This document shows, piece by piece, positions 20,090-31,600 of a stretch of DNA of 64,000 bases. A program made the translations under genes and the position numbers. The stretch's first letter is position 1. Every line of letters starts with the position of its first letter. A model generated the notes under the pieces. That model searched no databases and had not been told where the DNA came from. It saw nothing but the letters and a program-made list of their open reading frames with translations. Origin of the DNA: Phlebopus portentosus (taxonomy: Eukaryota; Basidiomycota; Agaricomycetes; Boletales; Boletinellaceae); contig JAYXKI010000003.1 of assembly GCA_037892935.1 (NCBI GenBank), positions 124,001 to 188,000 on the forward strand, read 5' to 3'.

Positions 20090-21729
20090 GAAGTGCGCAT
20101 CCGGGTTGTCACAAACCATGGCCTTTCTAGATGTGGCTTCGCTCCGCGTCATCGTCACAGGCGCAACCGCAATTATGTATGTGTATAGCGGAATCCTTGC
20201 ATACCGGATTTTTCCGCTCCACATTGAGGTCATTGACACTGCTTGTGAGATTGCGCAAAACATTCTTCTCCTCACCCCAGCTAGGGCTGTACGCTTTCAC
20301 CGAGAGTGAGCGAGTGGAGCTGGTTTAGCCCGAGTCCAGAATCCAATCCACGTACTATCTGGAGTACGTCAGGTATATCAAGTCCTAATTCCTGGACATT
20401 GGGGAATAACGCAAAAAGGTGCTTTAAGGCATCCTCGTCGATCGATCGTGAAGGCTAGGGTGACAAACAAACTCGTCACGGCGTGGAAAGCATCCCTCAC
20501 CCGATCCGTCAGGGCCTCGACTAGATATAAGAAATAGGTCTCCCCATAGAGACGGAGACAGAGGCGGAGATCTTTGACATTCGGAATCCTCAGGGATGCT
20601 AGTATAAGGCAGAGATATCTTGTCCCGGCGGGCGAATCGTAATCATCACCACCATCGGAGTCGTCGTGATTGGAAAGTGATAGGGAGGAAAGACGGGGAA
20701 GACTGACTGCTACTTGATCAATGCACCTTGTAAATGACCATGTACCCAAATCGAGAGAAAGGTGTTCGAGGTTCGGTGTGCAGCTTAAGAATGTCATGAG
20801 CCCGTAATACCAGTCTTCACCAGACATACCGTAAGACGTCACTTTTAACCTGAACGCGGTCAGCTTGCGATACTAGCCTGCAGGAGGAACCGCATCGACC
20901 AGTTCCAGTGTCCTTATGGCCATGAAGTTCCACTTCTCAGGCACTTCGTGGCAGCTGTGCATGCTAGAGAAGTGTAGGTGGGCAGATTCCAAATGCGGGA
21001 CGTCGATACAATACACATCTCCTGGTCCACGCCAAATATTCGCCCTGCGAACGTCGCCCTAAGATACTGCCAGCGGTCTTTCAGCGGCACTATCTGCCGG
21101 ATAATCGCCTCTCTTTGGCACGCGGTCACCGCACTGGAAAGATCAATATGTAGATCAAGCGGTTTGTTCGCAGCCCTCGTAATCCGGTCCCCGAATCCGT
21201 CTTTCAGACAATAACGACTGTCGATCCTCGTCTACAAGGATAACGTATTCAAAGTAGCGTATCGGAACCTCCGCGAGATGAGGGAGAGATTCTTGATGAG
21301 GTCATCTATTTTTCTCCTCCCGAAATATTTCTCAGCCTCAGCACACGCCATATCGATCACATGTATGAGAATCTCGTCGGGAGGCGGTATGCGTCCGCGA
21401 TGTCGCGATGTCTGGAGAACGGTCTCTTCAACCGTTCGGACCTTTTCGCCAACGGTATGCGAGAATAGTTCCAGAGCAGTTTGACGGCCCTTGAGACGTT
21501 TCAAGCAGTACTAGTGTCACGTTTCTTCGAACTTTTCGTTTGAACGGACACAGCTAGAAACCTTTGTTAGACACGCACGGAAATTTATTCTCGTCAGTTG
21601 ATCACCTTTCGAAGTCGTGGGCTTCACCGGCGGGCCAAAATGCATCATCGAAGTCCCATCGCTTAATTTAGCGTCGAGAGACACGAGTGAGCTTGCGAGT
21701 TGTTCTAACGAGATATCTTGAGCAGCCAT
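20090..21729 (-). pseudogene. F-box-like gene, lineage 2, arm B, multiply disrupted
   Basis: The first exon is intact (ATG 21729, MAAQDISLEQLASSLVSLDAK), and the F-box-like segment (PPDEILIHVIDMACAEAEKYFG) is preserved near 21330-21400. Disruptions against arm A: stops right after NEKFEE (TGA then TAG near 21500-21515); a 2-nt insertion near 21010 that shifts the frame in the EMCR(L)DIP region; an amber codon replacing Gln in PPAGQYRK near 20873; and a 1-nt insertion near 20443 in FTIVDEDA. The long open piece 20378..20842 is a fragment of the leucine-rich body. It cannot make a full protein. Confidence 0.8.
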
Positions 21730-22068
21730 CCTAAAGCAAAAATAAACTACAGACGAGAAAGATCAGAGACAACAGGAATGATGAATCCTTCTGATATGAC
21801 CGAAAGGATCAACAGTCACGACCCAAGGTCAGACTTTTGTCCAATATCGGCGACATTTCAGGATCGTAAACTCTCAAAAAGAAAAGAAAAAGAGTTCGTG
21901 GCGCGTGAGAGAAGTACACCTAATGATGACTAAGCCAATCAACATATATCCCGATTTCCAAGCCACTACCAGCACCACTCACTCAACACTCACGATCTTT
22001 TTTCAGACAGAGCATTCGTTCTTTCTTTTCTTTTCTTTTAGCTTTATTTTATACGTAATAGTGTGCTT

Positions 22069-23673
22069 ATGGCATCTGGGTTTCAGGCAAAGGACTTGCT
22101 CAGTGTCGTGTCCTTGTTCGCGAAGGTCGTTCAATCCAATGAGGGACCATACCTAAGCCCATCTCAGGTTTGGAGTCCATTAGGTGATGGGCAGTAAGTC
22201 TTTAGTATCCTGTGTCCCTAGAAATCTTCTCACCATCCTGTAAAGAGGAACTGAGGTTGTCCCAGACGACAGTCTTACAGTGATGTTCAGGGATCCCCGG
22301 GAATATGTCAAGAAGTACGAAGGCATGCTTTCGCTCTTTCGCGCGTTGACGGTGTCTCTAGAGCGCGAGACTACATCGTTAAAGGAACAACTTGACTCGG
22401 CGGTGCGATACTGCGGGATCAGCAAGCTCCCAGATGAGCTTCTGCATCATGGATAACGTGGTTTCGGAGTATCATCGCATATTCACGTTGACACACGTCT
22501 GCTCGCGATTCAGATCTTTGGTCATCTCGTCGCCGAAACTATGGACAAAATGGCTGGATATTACTGCCTGAGCGGGCAGCGGATCTGGCCAGCATCGTTA
22601 GTATGAGCCGGGGATTACCGCTCCAGGCTTCCTTGACGTCGAGCTTCACGCACGAGTCTGATTTACTCGACGCAGAAAGAATCCTTAAACACCAATCTCT
22701 TCTCGGAACATTGGAAATCACAGTTATCGATGCCGATCTGCAGCACTCTCTGTTCAAGAAAGTCAAACTACCAGTTCTTCGTACCTTGAAGCTCGAGTAT
22801 TTGAGGTTGCACATGGGTATCCCTGCTTCCCACTTTTATGAGACTTGGGAGATGCCGGAACTTCGGTACTTGGAAACAAACTTTGTTCCTCTCCGAGCCC
22901 TTGGAAAGGCTATCGTTTCGTTTAAACTTGACATTTCCGACCTGTCCTGCGATCTTTTCTTCGGACTCGACCGCACCTTGGAGTTTCTTGCGTCGTGTCC
23001 TTTGCTGGAGAACCTCGATGTCAGATTTGACGACATATCGGAGTACATAACTCCCGAAACCGGAGTCGCCGTTATTATGCGTAATCTCAGGACACTCACT
23101 CTTCAAGCCGCATCACCCGATTACTTCAGCTGGCTCGCCCGATTTCTCGAGAGATTGGTTATTGATAACGTGACCGACCTCAGCCTCGGGCTGAACAAAC
23201 TACGGCGAAGCTGGAATGATGTCGAAGTCATGGCGAAAAGAATGACGATGTATCAAGAAACTGAAATGTGGGGCCCCGTCATCGTGTCACGTATAGCGAA
23301 AATACCGCGCCTCCGCGAAATGAAACTGTACATCGAAGAAGGACGGGCCGGAAAGGAAGGGACAAAGGAGCCTTCGAAGGACGAATATATTTGGGCATTC
23401 ATTTCGGTCATTCGTGAGCTTCCTCCTACCTTAGAACGATTCGTGTCGATAAGCCCGCTGCACCATATTCATATGTGCCGGAAGCACGTACACATTGACG
23501 GTGGACGGACGCACCTCGATATTGTTCATGGGAAGACTTTGACGCTGGAGCAACTTCTGTTTTTTATGGACTGGGCCAAAGCAAAGTCCGGGACGATCAT
23601 CCTGCGAGATAGTCCTTTGATCCCAGAGGCTGTACTTCGCTCAGCTATCCCAAATTGGGTAAAAGTTGAATAA
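22069..23673 (+). pseudogene. F-box-like gene, lineage 1, arm B, frameshifted
   Basis: Exon 1 (22069..22193, MASGFQAKDLLSVVS) and the start of exon 2 (from 22246) join in frame through MFRDPREYVKKYEGMLSLFR and KLPDELL. About 5 nt are then missing at 22450 compared with arm A, giving HHG and a stop inside the F-box. About 100 bases later one extra base (near 22549) restores the frame, and the body from MSRGLPLQASL (22603) to 23673 is open for 356 codons. The two lesions remove the F-box, the part that would bind Skp1. A shorter product from ATG 22603 would be a leucine-rich-repeat protein without F-box. Confidence 0.75.
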
Positions 23674-23745
23674 CCCGGTTTCAGCAAAATTGACTGCCGA
23701 TCAGTTGATTATGATGCACTTTATGTTCCACCTGGCCGATGGATG

Positions 23746-25873
23746 GACTGAAGTCCTCTACATGCACTCATATTAGAATCAGAATCGGAATGCTTATTTG
23801 TATTTTCACCGGACAGCTAGGATATGATACCTGCACCTACTTTCTCAATCAAATGGTTTTCGAGAGCACATGTTGTATTAGGAGCGGTCTTTGACTCAGA
23901 GTACGTTGCTCAAGAGGGACTCAACGTGCCATTCAACAGAAAATGATGCACTAATTCTCTTGCAGATTTCCTGTCCCCCTTTTTGAGCGGTTATCCACAG
24001 AAACTTCCCCGCTGTGCAAATCGATTGAGATTTTGCGTTCAATCCCTCTTCCTCGAGAGCATCGACAAAGTTTGAATAGTCACAAAAGCGTCCTGCTTCT
24101 CACCCAGTTAAGAATCCGAACTTGTCTATCCTGGTCGCCTCTATACCGAGAATAACCATTGTGTGTGGTACGGAATTTCATGCGGTCTCTTGCGGAAGCC
24201 GAGCTGTAAAGGGCCGATGTGACTTCCGCTTACTTAACGCGCACGCAATTGCTTATGGTTCAATTTCCCACGATTAAAACGCATTAATATTTATATTGTT
24301 TCATGCGCGTCGTCATTCACTTTCAGGCGTCGGTACTCGGTAGTCTCCATCTCTAATAAGTATCTGCGACGTATTCAGCATCTAAGCAAACAAACCAAAC
24401 CTGCGAAAGAAGTGTCCGAAGCAGAATGGATCTTCGAGCAGATTCTGCGACCTCGTCCAGCTTGAACGTGAGGTGGTGACGCGTTGTTATCACATCTTAA
24501 CTCATATAGTACAGCCTCGCTTTACGCTTGCGAAAACCTCGTTCTTGACGCAAACCACCACCTCTGGTGATCGGCAATGGTCATGTAACGCGCGATCCCA
24601 GAAATTTTGGGCGGAGTTTGAAAACTTACCATATCTAGCAAGGCATGTACTCCGTGGTTTACAAAGGGTCTCTCCTTCATCCACATCGTGTCAGAAATTG
24701 AATCACAGTGTCAGTCATTCAGAATTCTTGCCATAGCATTCAATTGGTGTCTGATCCTGATATTACTACTGTCAAGACTCTTGAGAACTAAGCTCAGCTA
24801 ATTAGTTTTTGGATAACTCATATGCAGACTGGTTGAATTGTTGGTCACAGGCTTTGCATGATTACTCTTGTTCTTAAACTGTCAGATTTGGCTTCCTTTC
24901 TCTCAGGGGTACTTATACTGTGTGATTCTATGCTTCTGAAGGCTTCAATTCCAAGTTTCAAGGGATCCCAGTATGGAACTCATAGGTATCAATTTCTTTG
25001 TAAACCTCTTTAATATTGCTTGAAAATGCAATATAGTATAATTCAAGTTGCCCATACACAAAATACATGTTGATTCAGAGAGTTCGGATACATCTATGCT
25101 TCATCTACTGTACAAAAACTCCCTTGATCACTTGAGCAAGCTCTCAGTAGGTCCGGTCAATCAGCTACTAATGCATCACGTGATCAAGTTTTGCTATTTC
25201 TGGGTACTGCTCGACTTCTTTCTCTTTGAATGTTTTGATGATTGAGACAGATTATAGTGCCATTTTTTCTGCATACATTTCTCTTCCATATGCATTCCTT
25301 CAATTGCCCGGGAACAAAATGTCAGAATGTTTATTGTAAAGACTGATTTTTGTACATGTTATACCTTTTTAATGCTAAATTCTGCCGATTTTTGCATTTA
25401 AAAAAATTCTACTTCCGGACAAGTGTTCCAAGTAGTCAAATACATATATTTCATGCTTTGCTATGGTCTACATGATGTTGTGTAAGCCTACACATTCTCT
25501 TCTGAAATCCTTGTCAAGTTTTTTTGAAGCTCCGACAGGATTTCCTATAACCGGCATCGTGGGAACGATCGCGAGTTGCATGACCGTTGCCTATCACCAC
25601 CACCTCCTGGTAGAAGTATGTGTTGTTAAACTTCTTGGGAGCTGCAAGTGCTACATTTACTCACATAACCGCACTGTCCAACAGAACTCACAGCATATTC
25701 ATCCCCATCATCCGTGCTTACCCCATTGCTCGTCTCTTCTCAGGACTATAAGTCGACAGTGCCAAGGTTTGTACAGTATCTCTTTGGTGTCATTCGTTCT
25801 GAATTGATGAGTTCTTTTCTCTGCTTACATCTAGGCGAGGATACAGTCCCTCCATCCGTGACGTCAGTCGAAA
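23746..25873. other. long gene-poor, AT-rich interval
   Basis: No convincing gene over 2.1 kb. The stretch from about 24760 to 25450 is visibly richer in A and T than the rest of the window and has only short frames. I looked for terminal inverted repeats, transposase or reverse-transcriptase motifs and saw none. It may be an old, eroded insertion or simply relaxed intergenic DNA. The promoter of phosphatase copy B lies at its right end. Confidence 0.4.
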
Positions 25874-27574
25874 ATGGAGGCGTCGATCACCACTGCGGAA
25901 GCAGAATCTCTTTTAGGTCAACCTCGGGCCGCGCTGCCCAGGCACTTGACTCGGAGAAAGTTGAAACAGTTTCTCATACTTGCTGCGATACTACTTTTCA
26001 TACTTGGCATCGATCTTCTCTTTTCTGCTTTATCCGGGTCAAGCTACGAGATCAAACCTGTCTCGCCGAAAATTCAGTTGCCAGGTAGTATAAAACATTC
26101 TTGGGCGCAGTACACGCCTTACTTCTCCTTTTCGGAATACACGAAGCCTCCGAGTGACTGCAGAATCACTCAAGTAAATATTGTAAGTTATCCTCTATTC
26201 CCATATACAGCCTTCAACGACGGGCATCCAAGTTACAGAGACATGGTGCTAGATTCCCTGCATCCAACGAGAACGAACCGGAAGGCATTGAAGCGGTTCT
26301 AGCTAACCTTAAATCAGCGTCAGTGTTCTTTGATCCCCGCTTGGAGTTCATCAAAGACTATACGTACAAGCTGGGAGAAGACGATCTCGTAGCATTCGGA
26401 GCTGCTCAGTAAGTAGTAATTACCGACGCAATAGAACATTCATCTAAGCCAAATTTTCCAGATCGTTTGATACTGGTCAATACGATTATACAAGGTACAA
26501 ACACCTCGTATCCAAGCACAGCGTTCCATTTGTCCGAGCTTCTAGAGATCAACGAGTCGTTGACTCGGCTACAAACTGGACTTCAGGTGCGTATTGTGTC
26601 AAAAGAGAAGCTCATAGAGCTTGCTAACTGACGAGTTTTGTCAGGATTCGGGCACGCGAGTCGAGGGAATCCAGCTCCTTCACTGAATGTCGTCATTGAA
26701 GAGTCGGTAAGAGTTATTGCACAAAGGACGAGTGGAACTGGTGCTGAGCTGACATTACTAGCCGAATAGTAACAACACTCTGAACAATGGCATGTGCCCC
26801 AACGCGGGCGATGCAGGCAGACAAATGGGGATCTGGGAAGACATTTATGCGACCAACATCGCAAGTCGGCTCAATGCTTCTGCGCCAGGTGCAACTGTCA
26901 CCGCAGCGGACGTGACCAATCTCATCTCGCTTTGTGCACTTGAAACAGTCGCGAATATCGAGCCCAGTGGTTTTTGCGACATATTTGATCCATCCGAGTT
27001 TGAGAGCTTCGAGTATGATGGAGACTTGAGGAAATACTACGGAACTGGGTGAGTGATTTCATCTTACTATCAATCAATACCTAAATGTGTTTTCAGCTAT
27101 GGTCAGGAACTTGGTCCTGTTCAAGGCGTTGGGTATGTGAACGAGCTCATCGCTCGGCTCACTGAGTCCCCAGTTCGAGACAATACACAAACAAACAGAA
27201 CGCTCGATTCTGATCCATCGACCTTTCCGCTCAATCGCAAGATATACGGCGACTTCTCTCACGAGAACGAAATAGTTGCGATTTATGGCGCTCTGGGCCT
27301 GTTCCGTCAGCCAGACGACCTCGACCCGACGAGCCCAGATCCCGAACGGACCTGGATTGCTTCGTATCTTGTCCCGTTCTCTGCCCGATTGGTTACGGAA
27401 CGTTTAGATTGCTCCGGGATAGTATCTGTACGCATGCTTGTGAATGACCGTCTTCAGCCATTGGGATTCTGCGGTTCCGGCGACGACGGGATTTGCACGC
27501 TGGATGCATTTTTACAGAGTCAGGAGTATGCAAGAAATGATGGCAATGGTGACTTCGAGAAGTGCTTTGATTAG
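25874..27574 (+). CDS. membrane-anchored histidine acid phosphatase-like protein, copy B (His-Glu variant)
   Basis: Exons 25874..26182, 26233..26408, 26462..26586, 26645..26706, 26762..27048 and 27097..27574 join in frame to 478 residues. Intron positions and phases match copy A, and exons 4 and 6 have exactly the same length as in copy A, so the two are true paralogs. RHGARFP is at residues 106-112. TNWTSG, MCPNAG and LGPVQGVGYVNELIARLT are present. A single hydrophobic helix (residues about 32-51, FLILAAILLFILGIDLLFSAL) predicts a signal anchor. The proton-donor motif is DFSHENE: His375 is followed by Glu376 instead of the Asp found in copy A and in classical phytases. Glu can serve as acid in some relatives (for example the HAE motif of MINPP enzymes), so activity may be altered rather than lost. 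Confidence 0.88.
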
Positions 27575-28683
27575 CAGATCCGATTCCGTACTATGAGAAT
27601 CCTCTCAGCCATAAATCACTTTTTTACGACTCAAGTCAGATTTGTGATCATAATGCAGCGAAGCCTGTGGATATGAATACAATTTCTTGGAAATTGTAAG
27701 CAAATTCTTTCTCTCTCTCATCAGCCGCCTCTCATGATTTTCATTGTACAATAGTACAATAGGGTCAGGTCTATTTTTGTTGGCTTATAAAAATACCAAC
27801 TACCTGGCGACGCGAGCTTCTCGGATATTCCCGACGATGAGTAAGCATGGAAAATCCGCTTCCCTACTTTTTCCGAATGGCCGCCGTGGACCAAACTATA
27901 TTCATTCCTGACTTTTGACGTCATAATTCAAGTCGTTACTTAGTCGAAGCTAATACGCTGGGCATTGGTGCCAGGATTCTGTCTCAGTATGCCCGGTGAT
28001 ACTGGTACACGACGCGACACGAGTTTTCACCAGCCATTTTTAGATGGACAAGGGGGCTTAATTTGTCCTGGCCAACGCCGCTCAAAGACATCTCGGACCT
28101 TGGCCTTTGATCTTTATGTGAGTACTTATTACTGTACTTATTACTATTATTCAATGGTTCTTATAACCGCTCTGCTTAGGTTTCGGACTATAACTCATAT
28201 AGCCTTAGTCAACGACATGTTAATGGGCTTTTCGGAAGAACGGAGGCACGTCCGTTTTCTCTTGAGCGAGAGTATACGTATGGACAATGACCATTTCAGG
28301 CAGGTAACGGGAAAGTTCGGCATCAGACACGATTCTCGAGAATTGCCATTTCTAGTCCCCCTGATCACCCCGAATGTCACAAAGAGACGTTGAACCCTAT
28401 TTTTCCTCCAAATTTGTATCAGGAGGGGCTTGAGAATCATTTCTGATCAATTTTTGCAGGCTCGAAAATAAGTTTCCCCGAAACCGATCGGGGAAATACA
28501 ATCGTCCGATACGTCACATGTCTTATCGAACATTTCTAAAACGATTTTGTCAACAATGCGGGAAGTCCGACAGATTAAGAAACAGCCGATATAAATTCAT
28601 TTCACGGCCACGTACCGCTCGGTCGACTTTCATACTGCCATCTCGACATCCTCTAAGCTTCTTCGCAGCTCGGTTCACTTCTC
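27575..28683. other. intergenic, no gene recognised
   Basis: A plus-strand frame 27965..28393 has no protein-like features and is not called. A small hairpin, CCCCGA then TCGGGG, lies near 28476-28493. The last 200 bases are the ABC transporter promoter and leader; no drug-response element can be assigned with confidence. Confidence 0.4.
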
Positions 28684-31600
28684 ATGCCCGAGAATGAGAT
28701 GGACGCTTCTGACCATCACTCACCACTTAGACACGACAGCGCACCGGAACACGCACTAGAAGTAGACGTACCTGGCCACCCATACGACATTCAACAGGAT
28801 CATGCTCAGACCAATCAGTACGGGCAGGAACGAAACGACTCAGACGATAGCACAGTTGTTTCGTTAGCTGAAGCTCTGAGCGCAGATGCGTTCAATTTTG
28901 AGCAGTTTCTGAAGGATATTGTTCGATTGTGATTCTCCTCATCGTATGAATCTGAAACACGCTGCTGACATCGATCCTTGTCCCAGGAAGAGGAAGAGTA
29001 ATGTAAATCCACGGCATCTGGGAGTGGTCTTCAAAGACCTCTCGGTGCAAGGTCTGGGTGCGACAGCGAAGTATATGCCTACCGTTGGCTCGACGCTGAA
29101 TCCGCTTTCATTCATTGAGAAAACCTGGGCCCTGAGACATCCATCTGTTCGTAATATTCTTACTGGTTTCGAGGGAGTTGTCAACCCAGGTGAAATGCTT
29201 TGTATGTACCCTCCGTTACTATATGCGACCGAATAGACTCACATGCGCAGTGGTTCTTGGTCGTCCGGGTGCCGGATGTACTACATTCCTTAAGGCAGTT
29301 TCCAACCAGCACGAAGAATTCTGTAGTGTCACTGGGCTCCTTCGCTTCTCGACTTTCACGCCGGAAGAGATACGCAATCATTTCCGAGGGGACGCCATTT
29401 TCGTCCCGGAGGACGATGTTCATTTCCCAACTCTCACGGTCGAAGAGACACTGAATTTCGCTGCGCGTACACACATGCCTAGTAGAAAGGCTCGTTTAGA
29501 AGGATCTTCGCGTACCCAGTACACTGAGATCGTGGTAAATACTCTTATGACGGTCTTTGGTTTGAAGCACGCAAGGAAAACGAAGATTGGAAATGCCTTG
29601 GTGAGAGGCGTGAGTGGTGGAGAACGAAAGCGTGTCTCGCTTTCTGAGGCACTCGCCGCGCGTGCTCAACTTGGATGCTGGGACAACGGAACACGAGGTC
29701 TAGACTCCTCGACTGCTCTCGAATTCGTGCGCGCGTTGCGTGCTGCAACGGGTATTTTGGGCCTCACCTCGATAATGTCAGCTTATCAGGCATCGGAGCT
29801 ATTGTACGAGCTGTTTGACAAGGTCTGCCTGATCTACGAGGGTCACATGATTTATTACGGACCCGCGAGTGTTGCGCGACAGTACTTCATTGACCAAGGC
29901 TGGCAACCTGCCAATAGGCAGACAACTCCAGACTTTCTTACTGCCGTCACCGACCCTATTGCTCGCGTCGCGCGTGAAGGTTACGAGAAACGTGTGCCGC
30001 GAACAGCCGAAGAGATGGCTTCAGCCTTTCTACGACACCCGCTTGCGAAGGAGAACAGACACCAAATTGCTTCTTTCCTCGCCACAAACGTGATCATGGA
30101 TTCTAATTTGGTCCAGTTTACGGAGAAACTTCCGAGCGTTCCAACTCTGTCAGATGAAGAAAAGGAGCTGAAGCGAAAGTCATATATTGAATCCGCACAG
30201 GCGGAGCGATCGAAGCACATGAATCCCGAGAGTCCGTTTACGATCAGCATTTACGATCAGATATGGGAAGTGATGATTCGACGCGCGCAAATAGTCCGGG
30301 GAGACTGGCAGTCCCAGACAATCACAACCATATCTTATGCGATCCAGGCGATCATTATGGGCACAATGTTTTATAATGTTCCAGAGGCAACGGAAGCCTA
30401 TTTCTCTCGCGGTGGTGTACTTTTCTTGTGCGTCTCTCATCAGGTATTACAATCAAAACGGGTTTCGTTGACACACACATTTGGCTGGTTGCAGTTCTAT
30501 TCTCTTTGATTCACTTGCAAGCATGGGAGAGATCTCTTCCTTGTATGCGCAAAGACCTATTGTCCACCGGCAAGCAAGCGCTGCTATGTACCGTCCGTTC
30601 GTGGAGACTGTCGCGCTTACTTTAGTGGACATCCCAATCACTGTCACCAGACTCCTCTTGTTTTCGGTCATCATATACTTCCTCGTCGGGCTTCAGCCGA
30701 CCGCGGGTCAGTTCTTGTGCGCATTTTACCGTTCTATGGTCGTTCTACAGACTAACATTTCCTCATCGTCCAGCACTTTTTATTTGCTTTTATTCGTCGT
30801 ATCGCTCCTTATGAAGGCGATCTACCGCTGCTCTGCCGCAGGCACGAATCGCGAGTCTTTTGCTCACGCCATCAGCGGTGCGACGACTCTAGCATTGGCT
30901 CTTTATACGGGTTATACCGTCCCGAAAACGGCTATGATTGGGGCACTCGAATGGTTCACGTACATTAACGTTCGCCAGCATTTTCAGTCCATACTCAACA
31001 AATACTGAGATATTTTTCATTTCTTAATTCAGCCACTGTTTTACGGCTTCGAAGCGATCATGACTAACGAGTTTCATACCTTGGATGGGACGTGTTCGTC
31101 GATCGTGCCTACCGGACCAGGTTATGAGAACGTTTCGCTTTCGAATCAAGTGTGCACGACTGCTGGTTCCATACCAGGCCAGTCAACTGTCAGTGGAGAT
31201 CGTTACTTGGAGATCTCATATGATTATTCACACTCACATCTTTGGCGAGATTTTGGAATCATCGTGGTATTCCTCGCGTTTTTCTTCGCCCTTCTGTTGA
31301 TTATCACAGAGTACAAAAATGCGAGTGGGACGCAGTCATCAGCAACACTATACAAGCGCTCCAGTCGGAAAGCGCATATTGGCGAGCTGAAGGGAACTGA
31401 CGAGGAGAAAGGTCAGGTCCAAGATGAGGATGCCCAGCGATCGACACAACCAATGAATCAGACCGAGAAAGCAATAAAAGCGACGCCTCACGGATCTGAT
31501 ATCTTCTCGTGGCAGAACCTACGGTACACTGTGCCTATTGACAAGGGAGAAACTCGCGTTCTTCTTGACGATGTGTCTGGATATGTCGTCCCAGGCAAAT

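Larger units (their letters stand above)
20085..23745. repeat. inverted duplication, arm B
   Basis: This is the reverse-complement counterpart of about 3510..6965: a minus-strand lineage 2 F-box-like pseudogene and a plus-strand lineage 1 pseudogene, head to head, with the conserved promoter region between. Arm B keeps the first exons lost or broken in arm A but has its own frameshifts and stops. About 13 kb separate the arms. Edges are judged by eye. Confidence 0.75.

Noticed and set aside
20055..20328. Short hydrophobic frames at the left edge of arm B
   Set aside because: They are antisense to the lineage 2 pseudogene tail and have a matching shadow in arm A.
7824..27574. Whole left block (F-box pair plus phosphatase) as one large inverted duplication
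   Set aside because: The F-box arms are inverted, but phosphatase copy B lies on the far side with the wrong order for a single inverted copy, and the phosphatases are far more diverged. They are separate, older paralogs.
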